Assembly (NCBI GenBank): GCA_030424545.1
Contig: JAUHWL010000017.1
Span: forward strand, 1 to 56,950
Source of the DNA: Bacteroidia bacterium
GTDB taxonomy: Bacteria; Bacteroidota; Bacteroidia; Flavobacteriales; Schleiferiaceae
Reading direction: 5' to 3'
Length of the DNA: 56,950 bases
The notes beneath the pieces were generated by a model. That model saw nothing but the letters and a program-made list of their open reading frames with translations. It made no database searches and had not been told where the DNA came from. Shown one piece after another: positions 1 through 7,853 of the stretch. Positions within the stretch are counted from its first letter, which is position 1. The number at the start of each line of letters is the position of its first letter. Position numbers and translations under genes: made by a program.

Positions 1-98
1 ACCTCTTTTAGCCTGCGGTAAAAGTTTTCTGGGGGTACGTGTTCACTCAGCTGGAAACTGGTGAATAGTTTTTCGGAATACGATTTTTTGCCTTGCAT
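1..98 (-). CDS. IS1182-family transposase, N-terminal fragment cut by the window edge
   Basis: The minus strand from an ATG at 98 encodes 32 residues that begin MQGKKSYSEKLFTSFQLSE and continue with NFYRRLKE before the window ends. This opening is the typical N-terminus of IS1182-type (DUF772/DDE) transposases in Bacteroidota, recognised by eye. The reading frame is open to the edge, so the gene may be intact outside the window. The ATG is preferred over an upstream start because the family normally begins at MQGKK. The gene reads leftwards, so the end of the element should lie between it and the accessory gene at 326. The catalytic DDE part is not visible, so activity cannot be judged. Confidence 0.8.
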   Translation of the reverse strand, partial: MQGKKSYSEKLFTSFQLSEHVPPENFYRRLKE

Positions 99-157
99 TG
101 CTACAAGTTAATAAGCTTAACCTTTTGCTGCGCAACTTTGATTGGCTAGTTACTAAC

Positions 158-182
158 GGGTATATTTGAAAAGTTGTGCAAC
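158..182 (+). repeat. 25-bp putative IS end, copy 1
   Basis: This motif starts with GGGTA and ends with AAAAGTTGTGCAAC. It matches 50881-50905 at 23 of 25 positions in the same orientation. It lies 60 bases upstream of the transposase start, which is where an IS terminal repeat would sit. Confidence 0.6.
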
Positions 183-191
183 AGGCACAAT

Positions 192-299
192 GGCTATACG
201 TAATGCGGGCGAAAGTGCTAAATTTAAACGAATTGAATATTAACAAACATAAGGTTAAACCGAAAGTGAAGTGCTTCTAATCCCGCACTACGCATAGCC
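192..299 (+). repeat. attC-like imperfect inverted repeat
   Basis: Arms at 192-209 and 282-299 pair at 16 of 18 positions (left arm GGCTATACGTAATGCGGG) and enclose about 72 bases with further AAGTGC/GCACT pairing. A long imperfect hairpin next to a small accessory gene resembles the recombination site of a gene cassette. No integrase is present in the window and no canonical core sites were established. The cassette reading is inference, while the hairpin itself is directly visible. Confidence 0.5.
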
Positions 300-325
300 G
301 AGACCGTCGTGTTTTATTATAAACT

Positions 326-724
326 ATGAACATAAAGGAGTATTTAGGTAAACCTTGGTATAAAGAACCATTTTATTAAGTTACTGCGATTGTTTTTTTA
401 GGACTCGCATTTTTACTAGCTCAAGATATCTATGTTGATATGAATTCTTATGAAATAGGTTTAAACTCTGAGTTTTACGGAGAGGTAAATCAAGTTTATA
501 ATCAAAAAAGCACTTATTATTTACGGTTATCAAATCAGGCAAAATGGATAAGGCTTGAAAACTTTTACAATAACTCTGAACCAAGATTGAATACTTCTGG
601 CTGGTTCGTGAATCTGTTTTACAAAGGAGACATTGTGTACAAAAACAAAAACTCTAGTCAAATGCACTTAATAAGAAATAATGAAAAATATTCGTTTGTT
701 CTAGAAAACCTAAATCAACCATAA
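326..724 (+). pseudogene. Small membrane protein gene broken by one in-frame stop
   Basis: From the ATG at 326 the frame reads MNIKEYLGKPWYKEPFY and then meets TAA at 377-379. In the same frame it continues directly with a hydrophobic segment (VTAIVFLGLAFLLA) and about 100 further residues to the stop at 722-724. Removing the single stop gives a 132-residue protein: a short cytoplasmic start, one membrane helix at about residues 19-32, and a soluble domain ending NLNQP. The downstream ATG at 440 could still start a 94-residue product without the membrane helix, but it has no obvious ribosome site. No family was recognised. The gene sits between an attC-like hairpin and REP-like hairpins, which fits decaying accessory DNA. 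A sequencing error is the main alternative. Confidence 0.6.
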
Positions 725-763
725 TTCAAACATTGAATAAACAACACACAATCGAGTTGACGG

Positions 764-787
764 CTCCGTCCCTAAATAGGAACGGAG
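764..787. repeat. GC-rich hairpin, REP-like
   Basis: The arms CTCCGTCCCTA and TAGGAACGGAG pair with one mismatch around a 2-base loop. GC content is much higher than in the surrounding spacer. No T-tract follows directly, so it is not a simple terminator. Confidence 0.55.
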
Positions 788-1015
788 CGCGCCTGCTGAC
801 CCAGCTCGCGCAGATTTGCAATCCGTGCGCACTAAGCAAGGGAGCGGTCTAGTACATTATGTAGGAGAAAAGAAAGGATGATTAAGCTTGTTAGACTGCC
901 AATAGAAAAAAAAACATTTTGGCTCTTATTACAACCTAGTTTATGAGCTCACAAAAGGTAAATCTACGCCACACTTTGTGCAGAATGATTTTTAAAAACT
1001 AAATGATAAAATCAT

Positions 1016-1046
1016 AAAAACACCCGTTATTTGGACGGTGTTTTTT
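1016..1046 (+). terminator. Rho-independent terminator just before the 1059 gene
   Basis: The stem AAAAACACC (1016-1024) pairs with GGTGTTTTT (1037-1045) and the run of T ends at 1046. It lies only 12 bases before the next start codon, so it probably ends transcription from the left. It could also attenuate the downstream gene. Confidence 0.6.
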
Positions 1047-1058
1047 CATTTTTGCACC

Positions 1059-2261
1059 ATGAGTATTCCGTTTAAAACTATTGTGGCCTTTTTTGCTTTT
1101 TCACTCACGCTAATGTTGGTGGTTTTGAGCGTGCATTTATGGCCTGGTAACAACAGCATGCTTAATTTACACACGTGGCCGCATGAAGTTGATGCAAATG
1201 GAATTTCAGAAAAATACGTAGAAGAAGTTTTAGTCTATCATGAAACAGAACCCACTTTTGCACGGAGAGTAATTACCACAAAATTTGTGCGTTTTTTCTC
1301 AAATGCATTTGGGCTTTCGTTGGGAATTAGCTTTACGCTTTTTAATTTCGGCATGCTTTTGCTCACCGGGTTTTGCATCTGTTTGTTGGCATTAAAAACC
1401 ACCCAAAATGTACGCTTTGCATTTTTGTCGGGGCTGCTTTTTTGGTTGAGTTTCCCCATCATGTTTGCCTTCTTCCCCACCATTTATAGCTACGATGATC
1501 CGCTGCAATACCTTTTTATCACGCTTACGCTGCTTGCCTTTATAGACAAAAATTACACGTTTGCCGCAGGCTTTTTTACTTTGTCTTTATTTGTTCGCGA
1601 AAGCGGATTGCTGCTTTTGCCGGGTATTTTTATTCTATTAAATTCAGATTTTACTATTCAATCCATAAAAGAAAACGCAAGGAAATGGGCGCCCTTTTTT
1701 GTGCTGTCATTTATTTTTATTGTCGGTAAAATTGTTGCGCAATATTTTATACAAGACGGCAATTTTACCAGCGATGCTGAAGATCGGTTTGCCGTATTCG
1801 CCTTCAATTTTCAAGACAAACAATTTGCCATAGAAACGCTTTTTTCTTTTACGCTTGTATCTCTTTTGGCGTTAATCACATTTCTAAAAGAACCACCCAG
1901 CAAGTGGAAAAACGCATTCTTCGCCACATTAATTCTCAACACCATCATTGTTGTTTTATTTACGCAAGCGCGAGAAAGCAGGCTGTTTTTACTGCCGTTG
2001 TTTTTCTGGTTTCCGTTGGCCGGAAAATATTTTTGGAATGCTCTTTCTCAGGTTAAAAATGCTTTTGCTGCCTCTACTCTAAAAATGAGTTTTTCTGCAG
2101 GAGCCGCCATATTTATTGCATACGCATTGGCGTACAATGTGTATGTGCCCACGGCCATGCAATTACACGAAAACTGGCACAATGAATATCTTTTCATACT
2201 CCTTACTTTTGTTCTCGTTTTACACTCACCTTTTTTAAAAACATCCTCAAAAAATGGCTAA
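1059..2261 (+). CDS. Polytopic membrane protein, possible GT-C-type glycosyltransferase
   Basis: The protein has 400 residues and about ten hydrophobic helices spread over its whole length. It starts MSIPFKTIVAF at the ATG at 1059; an earlier in-frame ATG at 1038 lies inside the terminator and is rejected. After the first helix comes a roughly 55-residue non-membrane loop. Near residue 185 the sequence RESGLLLLPG resembles the (K/R)E-x-LLLLP pattern of GT-C mannosyltransferase-like proteins, but I see no decisive catalytic motif. The final codons overlap rpe by 8 bases, so the two genes are co-transcribed. Function is unproven; a membrane enzyme for polyprenyl-linked sugars is the best guess. 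Confidence 0.55.
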   Translation: MSIPFKTIVAFFAFSLTLMLVVLSVHLWPGNNSMLNLHTWPHEVDANGISEKYVEEVLVYHETEPTFARRVITTKFVRFFSNAFGLSLGISFTLFNFGMLLLTGFCICLLALKTTQNVRFAFLSGLLFWLSFPIMFAFFPTIYSYDDPLQYLFITLTLLAFIDKNYTFAAGFFTLSLFVRESGLLLLPGIFILLNSDFTIQSIKENARKWAPFFVLSFIFIVGKIVAQYFIQDGNFTSDAEDRFAVFAFNFQDKQFAIETLFSFTLVSLLALITFLKEPPSKWKNAFFATLILNTIIVVLFTQARESRLFLLPLFFWFPLAGKYFWNALSQVKNAFAASTLKMSFSAGAAIFIAYALAYNVYVPTAMQLHENWHNEYLFILLTFVLVLHSPFLKTSSKNG

Positions 2262-2907
2262 ACTTTTAATTGCACCTTCCCTCCTTTCGGCAGATTTTGG
2301 CAACATCCAGCGCGATTGCGAAATGCTAAATGCAAGTAAAACCGATTGGTATCACATTGACGTGATGGACGGTGTTTTTGTACCCAACATCAGCTACGGT
2401 ATGCCTGTAATTGCGGCCATGACCAAACACAGCAAACGCCCTATGGATGTGCATTTAATGATTGTGCAACCCGAGCGTTACATCGAAGATTTTAAAAAAG
2501 TAGGGGCCGATATCTTAACGGTACATTACGAAGCATGTACACATTTGCACCGTACCCTTCAGCAGATTAAAGCGGCCGGAATGCAAGCTGGCGTAGCGCT
2601 AAATCCGCATACACCTGTGTCGGTTTTGCAAGATGTTATTGAAGATATTGACTTGGTGTTAATCATGAGTGTGAACCCCGGTTTTGGCGGACAAAATTTT
2701 ATTCGTCAGGCGATAAAAAAAGTAGCCGATGCGCGCAAAATGATTGACAGCAGCAATTCAAAAGCATTGATTGAAGTGGATGGAGGTGTAAATTTAGAAA
2801 CAGGTGCCGAGTTGGTTGCAGCCGGTGCCGATGTTTTAGTAGCAGGAAGTTTTGTATTTAAATCAGACAATCCATCCGAAACAATTGCAAAGTTAAAAGC
2901 GCTATAA
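2254..2907 (+). CDS. rpe: Ribulose-phosphate 3-epimerase
   Basis: This cytosolic enzyme interconverts ribulose 5-phosphate and xylulose 5-phosphate in the pentose phosphate pathway. It is a 217-residue single TIM barrel of normal family length. The metal and catalytic residues are all visible: H34 and D36 in HIDVMDG, H67 in DVHLMI and D176 in EVDGGVN, with the phosphate loop NPGFGGQNF at 141-149. The start MAKLLIAPSLLSADF is canonical and overlaps the preceding membrane-protein gene by 8 bases, so translation is probably coupled. Nothing is unusual. Confidence 0.97.
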   Translation: MAKLLIAPSLLSADFGNIQRDCEMLNASKTDWYHIDVMDGVFVPNISYGMPVIAAMTKHSKRPMDVHLMIVQPERYIEDFKKVGADILTVHYEACTHLHRTLQQIKAAGMQAGVALNPHTPVSVLQDVIEDIDLVLIMSVNPGFGGQNFIRQAIKKVADARKMIDSSNSKALIEVDGGVNLETGAELVAAGADVLVAGSFVFKSDNPSETIAKLKAL

Positions 2908-2991
2908 GCCTTGCAACGTATGACAAAAATCTTTTCCCCGTATTCAACATCCATAATATCGCTTCTGTTGCTTAGCATTTAATTCAAAAAA

Positions 2992-4110
2992 ATGGCTATC
3001 GAAATCAAAGAAGTCCAATCCAAACGCGACTTTAAAAGTTTTATTTACTTCCCTTTTTGGTTGTACCGCAAAAACAAGTATTGGGTACCGCCCATGATTA
3101 AAGACGAAAAAATGGCTTTTAATCGGGATAAAAACCCCATGTTTGAAACGGGCGATGCCAAGTTATTCTTGGTATTTAAAGACCGAAGAATTGCAGGACG
3201 TGTAGCGGTTTTAGCAAACCGCAGCGAATTAGAAAACGAAAAGAAAATACGTTTTGGTTGGCTCGATTTTGAAGATGACCGCGAAGTAACCGATTTGCTT
3301 TTTGAGGCCGTTGAAGAAGCTGCCAAAGAATTAGGTGCAACACAAATAGAAGGCCCGTTAGGCTTTACCGATTTAGACAAAGCTGGTTTGCTGATTGAAG
3401 GTTTTCAAGAAGAAAACAACATGACCACGTGGTACAATTTCTCGTATTACCAAAAGCATTTAGAACGGTTGGGGTATGAAAAAAAACAAGATTGGGTAGA
3501 ATATTTATTCACCGTTCCGGATGCCGTTCCTGCGCGTGTTGCTAAGCTTTCGGCCTTAATAAAAGAACGGTACAAGTTGGTAGATCGGCCCATAAAAAAC
3601 AAAGCCGACATGCGTAAAATTTCGGTAGATGTTTTAAAGTTGATGTCGGAAACATATAAAAACTTATACAATTTTGTGCCGCTGCAAGATCATCAAATGG
3701 CATTTTATGCCGAGCAATTTTTAAATTTTCTGCCCACAAAAAATGTGGTGGTGCTAGAAGATGCTTCGGGCAAATTTGTAGCGTTTGCGGTAACCATGCC
3801 CAGTTTGGTTAAGGCGGCCAAAAAAACGAAAGGACATTTATTTCCTTTTGGTTTTTTAAGCTTTTTGCGCGCCATGAAAAAGAACAACAAAGTAGAATTG
3901 TTACTGATTGGTGTGCACCCAGATTTTCAGAACAAGGGCATAACGGCAGTAATTTTTGAGAAATTAATCAACGTATTTATAGAACAAGGCATAAAAACAG
4001 TAGAGAGCAATCCAGAGCAAGAAGAAAACCAAGAGGTACAAACGCTGTGGAAAGATTATGACTCTCGCCAGCATAAAAGAAGAAGAGTTTTTCAAAAATC
4101 GATTGCATAA
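2992..4110 (+). CDS. YghO/GNAT-like N-acyltransferase, candidate bacterial ceramide synthase
   Basis: This 372-residue protein has an N-terminal part with conserved aromatic and basic positions (FPFWLYRKNKYWVPPM, EGPLGFTD) and a GNAT-like fold at the C-terminus. There IGVHPDFQNKGIT (about 306-318) matches the acyl-CoA loop, and YDSRQHKRRRVFQK closes the protein. Such proteins are often labelled hypothetical, GTP cyclohydrolase (wrongly) or YghO-like. In Caulobacter a GNAT-like N-acyltransferase acts as ceramide synthase together with serine palmitoyltransferase and a reductase. Here the gene converges on exactly those partners (spt at 4165 and an SDR at 5461). The proposed role, acylating the sphingoid base, is inference from fold and neighbours. 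A bidirectional terminator follows at once. Confidence 0.65.
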   Translation: MAIEIKEVQSKRDFKSFIYFPFWLYRKNKYWVPPMIKDEKMAFNRDKNPMFETGDAKLFLVFKDRRIAGRVAVLANRSELENEKKIRFGWLDFEDDREVTDLLFEAVEEAAKELGATQIEGPLGFTDLDKAGLLIEGFQEENNMTTWYNFSYYQKHLERLGYEKKQDWVEYLFTVPDAVPARVAKLSALIKERYKLVDRPIKNKADMRKISVDVLKLMSETYKNLYNFVPLQDHQMAFYAEQFLNFLPTKNVVVLEDASGKFVAFAVTMPSLVKAAKKTKGHLFPFGFLSFLRAMKKNNKVELLLIGVHPDFQNKGITAVIFEKLINVFIEQGIKTVESNPEQEENQEVQTLWKDYDSRQHKRRRVFQKSIA

Positions 4111-4137
4111 AAAAAGGAGCTTTTCAGCTCCTTTTTT
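4111..4137. terminator. Bidirectional terminator between convergent genes
   Basis: The stem AAAAAGGAGC pairs with GCTCCTTTTT around a 6-base loop, with A-runs on the left and T-runs on the right. It serves the plus-strand gene ending at 4110 and the minus-strand gene ending at 4165. Confidence 0.85.
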
Positions 4138-4164
4138 AAAATGATATAGTAAATCTATAATGTA

Positions 4165-5430
4165 TTAATCTATCCCTCTTGTTTCTACAGGAGCTGTTTC
4201 ATTGCTTTTATACATACCACTTTCTAGCTTGTTTTTAATGGCCGAGAAAGCTTCTAGCGTTTCGTTAATATCATCTGCATTGTGCATTGCAGTAGGTATT
4301 AATCTAAGTAAAATTATACCTCGCGGTATTACCGGATAAATTACAATTGAACAGAAAATACCATAATTCTCTCTTAAATCGCGTACTAAACCAGTTGCTT
4401 CAGAAAGGTCTCCTTTTAAGAATACGGGCGTTACGCAAGTATTTGTATCTCCAATGTTAAAACCTCTGGCCTTTAAACCATTTTGCAAAAGATTTACATT
4501 TTCCCACAATTTATCTTTTAATTCTGGGTGTTTGCGAATCATGTCTAAACGCTTTAAGTTACCAATAACCAAAGGCATGGGCATACTCTTCGCAAAAATT
4601 TGAGAACGCATATTGTAGCGTAAGAAATCTATTATTTCTTTATCACCGGCAATAAAACCACCAATGCTTGCAAACGCTTTGGCAAACGTTCCAAAGTAAA
4701 CGTCAATTTTATCTTGAACGCCTTGTTCTTCACCTGCTCCTGCACCAGTTTTACCCAAGGTACCTAATCCGTGAGCATCATCTACAAGAATGCGGAAGTT
4801 ATATTTTTCTTTAAATGCTAAAATTTCTTTTAGTTTTCCTTGTTGGCCGCGCATCCCAAATACACCTTCGGTAATAACAAGAATACCACCACCCGTTTGT
4901 TCTGCTTTTATAGAAGCACGTTCTATATTTTTAGCAAAACTTTCTATATCATTATGATCATAGGCGTATCTTTTGGCTTGTTGCATGCGTAAACCATCCA
5001 AAATACAGGCATGGCAATCGGCATCATAAACAACTACATCTCTTCTGCTTAGCAAAGAATCAATTGCGCTCATCACACCTTGATATCCATAATTAACCAA
5101 AACACCAGCTTCTTTTTGCACAAATTCCGCAAGTTCGTTCTCCAGTTGTTCATGGTATTTTGTGTTACCACTCATCATACGCGCACCCATCGGATAAGCT
5201 AATCCCCAATCTTTGGCCGCCTGCGCATCAACTTCTCTAACCTCAGGGTGATTCCCTAGGCCCAAATAATTATTAAGGCTCCAAGAAATCATTTCTTTGC
5301 CCATAAACTTCATCCTGCTACTAATTTCACCTTCTAATTTAGGAAAGGTAAAATACCCATCTGCATAATGTTTGTGTTGTCCTAAAGGACCCAAATCATT
5401 TAAAATGCGGTCAAAAAGATCTTTATTCAT
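4165..5430 (-). CDS. spt: Serine palmitoyltransferase (alpha-oxoamine synthase, class I/II PLP enzyme)
   Basis: The enzyme condenses L-serine with an acyl thioester to give 3-ketosphinganine, the first committed step of sphingolipid synthesis, in the cytoplasm. The 421-residue protein carries the family signatures: H140 (stacks on PLP), the DDAH motif at 217-220, and the Schiff-base lysine K251 in GTFAKAF. The long N-terminus (HYADGYFTFPKLEG) is typical of the Bacteroidota enzyme rather than of KBL (2-amino-3-ketobutyrate CoA ligase) or BioF. It lies 30 bases downstream of the SDR gene on the same strand and so is the second gene of a two-gene operon. The KBL/BioF alternative is unlikely given the neighbours. 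Confidence 0.88.
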   Translation of the reverse strand: MNKDLFDRILNDLGPLGQHKHYADGYFTFPKLEGEISSRMKFMGKEMISWSLNNYLGLGNHPEVREVDAQAAKDWGLAYPMGARMMSGNTKYHEQLENELAEFVQKEAGVLVNYGYQGVMSAIDSLLSRRDVVVYDADCHACILDGLRMQQAKRYAYDHNDIESFAKNIERASIKAEQTGGGILVITEGVFGMRGQQGKLKEILAFKEKYNFRILVDDAHGLGTLGKTGAGAGEEQGVQDKIDVYFGTFAKAFASIGGFIAGDKEIIDFLRYNMRSQIFAKSMPMPLVIGNLKRLDMIRKHPELKDKLWENVNLLQNGLKARGFNIGDTNTCVTPVFLKGDLSEATGLVRDLRENYGIFCSIVIYPVIPRGIILLRLIPTAMHNADDINETLEAFSAIKNKLESGMYKSNETAPVETRGID

Positions 5431-5460
5431 ACTACTTTTATAAATCTGGAATCTAGATAG

Positions 5461-6318
5461 TTAATAAATTTTTTGTGCCAATTTGGTACTTTGTTTATGG
5501 AACATTTTATCTACCGAACGGTCTGAGAAAATGTTTAACGCAAACCATGTAAATACGTGATTTGCATTCACCATATAACGGGTTTTAGGTTTTGGCGAAT
5601 GTACTGCTTTGTAAATAATTTTAACAACTCTGTTTGCACAAATTGCACCAGACGACATTTGGTCTATTTGATGGTTAATATGGCTCATTACATCTGCGTA
5701 ATCTGTGTCTTGATATCTTGGTTTTAGATGTTTAGATTTTCCCCAAATGGGTGTTTTAACAGGACCTGGTTCAATAACAATGACATCAATATCATAAGAC
5801 ATAAATTCTCTGCGCAATGCATCGCTTAAGGCTTCTATGGCAAATTTGCTTGCGGCATATGCACCTAAAAATGGCTTGGCTATTAAGCCTGACATTGAAC
5901 TAATGTTAATTAATCTACCTGCCTTTTTATTGCTTTTTTTATCTGCTTTTAACAAGGGTGCAAAAGCTTGGGTAACTCTTAATAAACCCGTTACATTAAC
6001 ATCTAATTGCTGTTGAAATTCATGTATGGGCATATGTAATAATGGCCCCGCTGTTGCTATTCCGGCATTATTTATAACACAATCTAACCCTCTTTCTCCT
6101 ACCCTTTTTTTAACTATATCTGCTGCTGTTAAAATTTCATAGGCATTGCAGACGTCAAAGTGAAGAGTAATAAAATAATTTTTCCCTTCCTCTTCTAACT
6201 GTTTGGCATCATTGGTATTTCTTACAGATCCAAACACAATCCAACCTTCTTTTAAAAATTTTTTAGCTGTTTCTAAGCCAATACCTGAAGATACTCCTGT
6301 AATTAAAATACTCTTCAT
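5461..6318 (-). CDS. Short-chain dehydrogenase/reductase, candidate 3-ketosphinganine reductase
   Basis: This is a classical SDR of 285 residues. It has the glycine-rich cofactor motif GVSSGIG at 8-14, NNAG at 83-86, a catalytic Ser at 141-143, and Y154 and K158 in YAASK. R33 after the second strand suggests NADPH. It is the first gene of an operon with serine palmitoyltransferase and is probably the reductase that converts 3-ketosphinganine to sphinganine. SDRs do this in eukaryotes (KDSR), whereas the Caulobacter CerR belongs to a different reductase branch. The C-terminal 80 residues are basic and somewhat hydrophobic, which may hold the enzyme near the membrane. Specificity is inferred from context. 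Confidence 0.7.
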   Translation of the reverse strand: MKSILITGVSSGIGLETAKKFLKEGWIVFGSVRNTNDAKQLEEEGKNYFITLHFDVCNAYEILTAADIVKKRVGERGLDCVINNAGIATAGPLLHMPIHEFQQQLDVNVTGLLRVTQAFAPLLKADKKSNKKAGRLINISSMSGLIAKPFLGAYAASKFAIEALSDALRREFMSYDIDVIVIEPGPVKTPIWGKSKHLKPRYQDTDYADVMSHINHQIDQMSSGAICANRVVKIIYKAVHSPKPKTRYMVNANHVFTWFALNIFSDRSVDKMFHKQSTKLAQKIY

Positions 6319-6412
6319 ACTTTTTAAAGTTGGTTTTGTTTAATCTACAAGAAACAAGAGCCTTTTAAGAGTGAAATAAACCTTATCATAAAACACCAAA
6401 AGAATGTTATTT

Positions 6413-7072
6413 CTAATTGAATATGCTATATGAATACGTAAACCGTAAACCGTAATACGCATCATTAGGATTGGGTGTGTCTTTTAAATTAAAACCCTCT
6501 AGATTAGAAGCACCCGTGATGTTCCAATGTAAATTTACTCCTATAATGGAGTGATTAGAAACACGCCATTTCCAACCGAACGCAGTTTGAAAATTATAAG
6601 TTGAAAATGTACCCCAATACAATTCATATTCTGGTGGATAGCTGGCATTTGTATTTAATTCTGGCGAATAAAATGTCATACCGAATCCTGCTTTTACGTA
6701 TGGAGTGTTTTGGTTTCTTTTAAAAAACTTTCCAAACTTTTTAAAATTTAATTCAATTACCACATTTGCCTGGGCAATATTGGTATTTACAATGTAGTTT
6801 CTTTCAGGATTATTATGGTTTTTATCGTCTGCAAATAGTTTGCCCCAACCTGCTTCTACTCCTAAATTAAATATTGGATTAAAGTTTCTTTTTAATGACA
6901 AGCCAAATTCCGGCCTCATCTCATTTATCCAAGTGCCTAAATCACCTTCTTCTGTAATTTCACCTGAATAATTTAGACCACCTACGTAGCCGCCAACTTC
7001 CCAAAATGCAGTAGATTTTTGCGCAACAACTGCTAGCGGCAAAAAAAAGAGTATAAATATTATTTGTTTCAT
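6413..7072 (-). CDS. Outer-membrane beta-barrel protein (DUF6089-like)
   Basis: The protein has 219 residues with a clear signal peptide (MKQIIFILFFLPLAVVAQ). It continues with alternating beta-strand sequence rich in Gly and aromatics (GGYVGGLNYSGEI, GVEAGWGKLF, YVKAGFGMTFYSP) and ends in an aromatic-rich strand, YGLRFTYSYSIF. This is the profile of small eight-stranded outer-membrane barrels of the PorT/DUF6089 type in Bacteroidota. It lies 16 bases downstream of yaaA on the same strand. No enzymatic motif is seen, and a structural role in the outer membrane is the safest reading. Confidence 0.7.
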   Translation of the reverse strand: MKQIIFILFFLPLAVVAQKSTAFWEVGGYVGGLNYSGEITEEGDLGTWINEMRPEFGLSLKRNFNPIFNLGVEAGWGKLFADDKNHNNPERNYIVNTNIAQANVVIELNFKKFGKFFKRNQNTPYVKAGFGMTFYSPELNTNASYPPEYELYWGTFSTYNFQTAFGWKWRVSNHSIIGVNLHWNITGASNLEGFNLKDTPNPNDAYYGLRFTYSYSIFN

Positions 7073-7088
7073 CTAATCCAATTTTCCT

Positions 7089-7853
7089 TTAGTGGTCGCG
7101 CAAAAATACAAGTTTATCATCTTCGGAAAGAGGTTGACTAAATGTGTAATTCTCTAGGCTAAATAGCTTTAATTTTTCAACATCCTCAATCTGATATTCT
7201 AGAATATATCTAGCCATCATCCCCCTTGCTTTTTTAGCAAAAAAGCTCATCACTTTATACTCTCCTTTTGCATTTCTGTCTTTAAACTCAAATTCAATTA
7301 CGCGGTTATTCAGCTTTTTAAAATCTATTGCTTTGGCGTATTCTTTACTTGCCAAATTAAAAATTAACTCCTTTTTAAATTCTTTTTCTAGCAAGGCCGT
7401 TATTTTTTTTCGCCAAAACTCATACAGGTTTTTGCTGCGGCCAATATTTATTTTGGTGCCCATTTCTAAGCGGTATGGCTCTATTAAATCCAAGGGTTTT
7501 AGCAGGCCATACAATCCGCTTAAAATACGCAGATGGTCTTGCGCATATTGCAAGGTTTTTTCTTTCATGGTTTCTGCCTCAAGTCCTAAATACGCATCGC
7601 CACTAAACATAAATATGGCCTTTTTGTATTCGGGTTTATCAATCATTGTATTCCAGAGCTGGTTGCGCTGCTGATTTAATCCAGCTAAATCTGCACTAAT
7701 ACCTTGCAGTGCCATTAATTTTTTAGCGCTTAACCGCTTTGTTGATTTGTTAACCTTTACGGCTTCATCAAAAAAATAAGGAGTGTTACTGGGTAATAAA
7801 TTTTCTTTATCAACTTCGTTTAGCCTTTTGGCTGGCGATAACAATATGAGCAT
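7089..7853 (-). CDS. yaaA: Peroxide stress protein YaaA (DUF328/UPF0246)
   Basis: YaaA proteins limit damage from hydrogen peroxide, in E. coli by lowering free iron, and bind DNA. The 254-residue protein matches the family along its length: the start MLILLSPAKRLNE, FSGDAYLGLEA, ILSGLYGLLKPLDLIEPYRLEMG, LASKEYAKAI and KKARGMMARYI. I place the start at 7853 because MLILLSPAK is the canonical N-terminus; the frame is open for 15 more codons upstream but those residues do not belong to the family. It faces the lipoprotein operon at 8189 across a divergent spacer. Confidence 0.93.
   Translation of the reverse strand: MLILLSPAKRLNEVDKENLLPSNTPYFFDEAVKVNKSTKRLSAKKLMALQGISADLAGLNQQRNQLWNTMIDKPEYKKAIFMFSGDAYLGLEAETMKEKTLQYAQDHLRILSGLYGLLKPLDLIEPYRLEMGTKINIGRSKNLYEFWRKKITALLEKEFKKELIFNLASKEYAKAIDFKKLNNRVIEFEFKDRNAKGEYKVMSFFAKKARGMMARYILEYQIEDVEKLKLFSLENYTFSQPLSEDDKLVFLRDH

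Larger units (their letters stand above)
1..182 (-). mobile_element. Transposase-proximal end of an IS1182-type insertion sequence (partial)
   Basis: The element contains the transposase start (98) and about 60 bases of leader, and appears to end near 182 in a GTTGTGCAAC-containing 25-base motif (158-182). A nearly identical motif stands alone at 50881-50905, which suggests an IS terminal repeat. The other end and any target duplication lie outside the window, so the exact boundary is inferred. Confidence 0.5.
725..1058. other. 334-bp non-coding spacer with REP-like hairpins
   Basis: I see no coding gene here. A near-perfect hairpin lies at 764-787 (11-base arms CTCCGTCCCTA and TAGGAACGGAG, one mismatch, AA loop). 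A GC-rich stretch at 788-850 with a GATTTGCAATC palindrome resembles the REP-type debris common between Bacteroidota genes. The spacer ends in the terminator at 1016-1046. Confidence 0.5.

Noticed and set aside
43-246. 67-residue minus-strand reading frame
   Set aside because: The transposase start lies in another frame on the same strand, which matches IS1182-type proteins. This frame has no family resemblance.
192-299. Claim of a true integron
   Set aside because: There is no integrase, no attI and no proven core sites in the window, so only the hairpin is reported.
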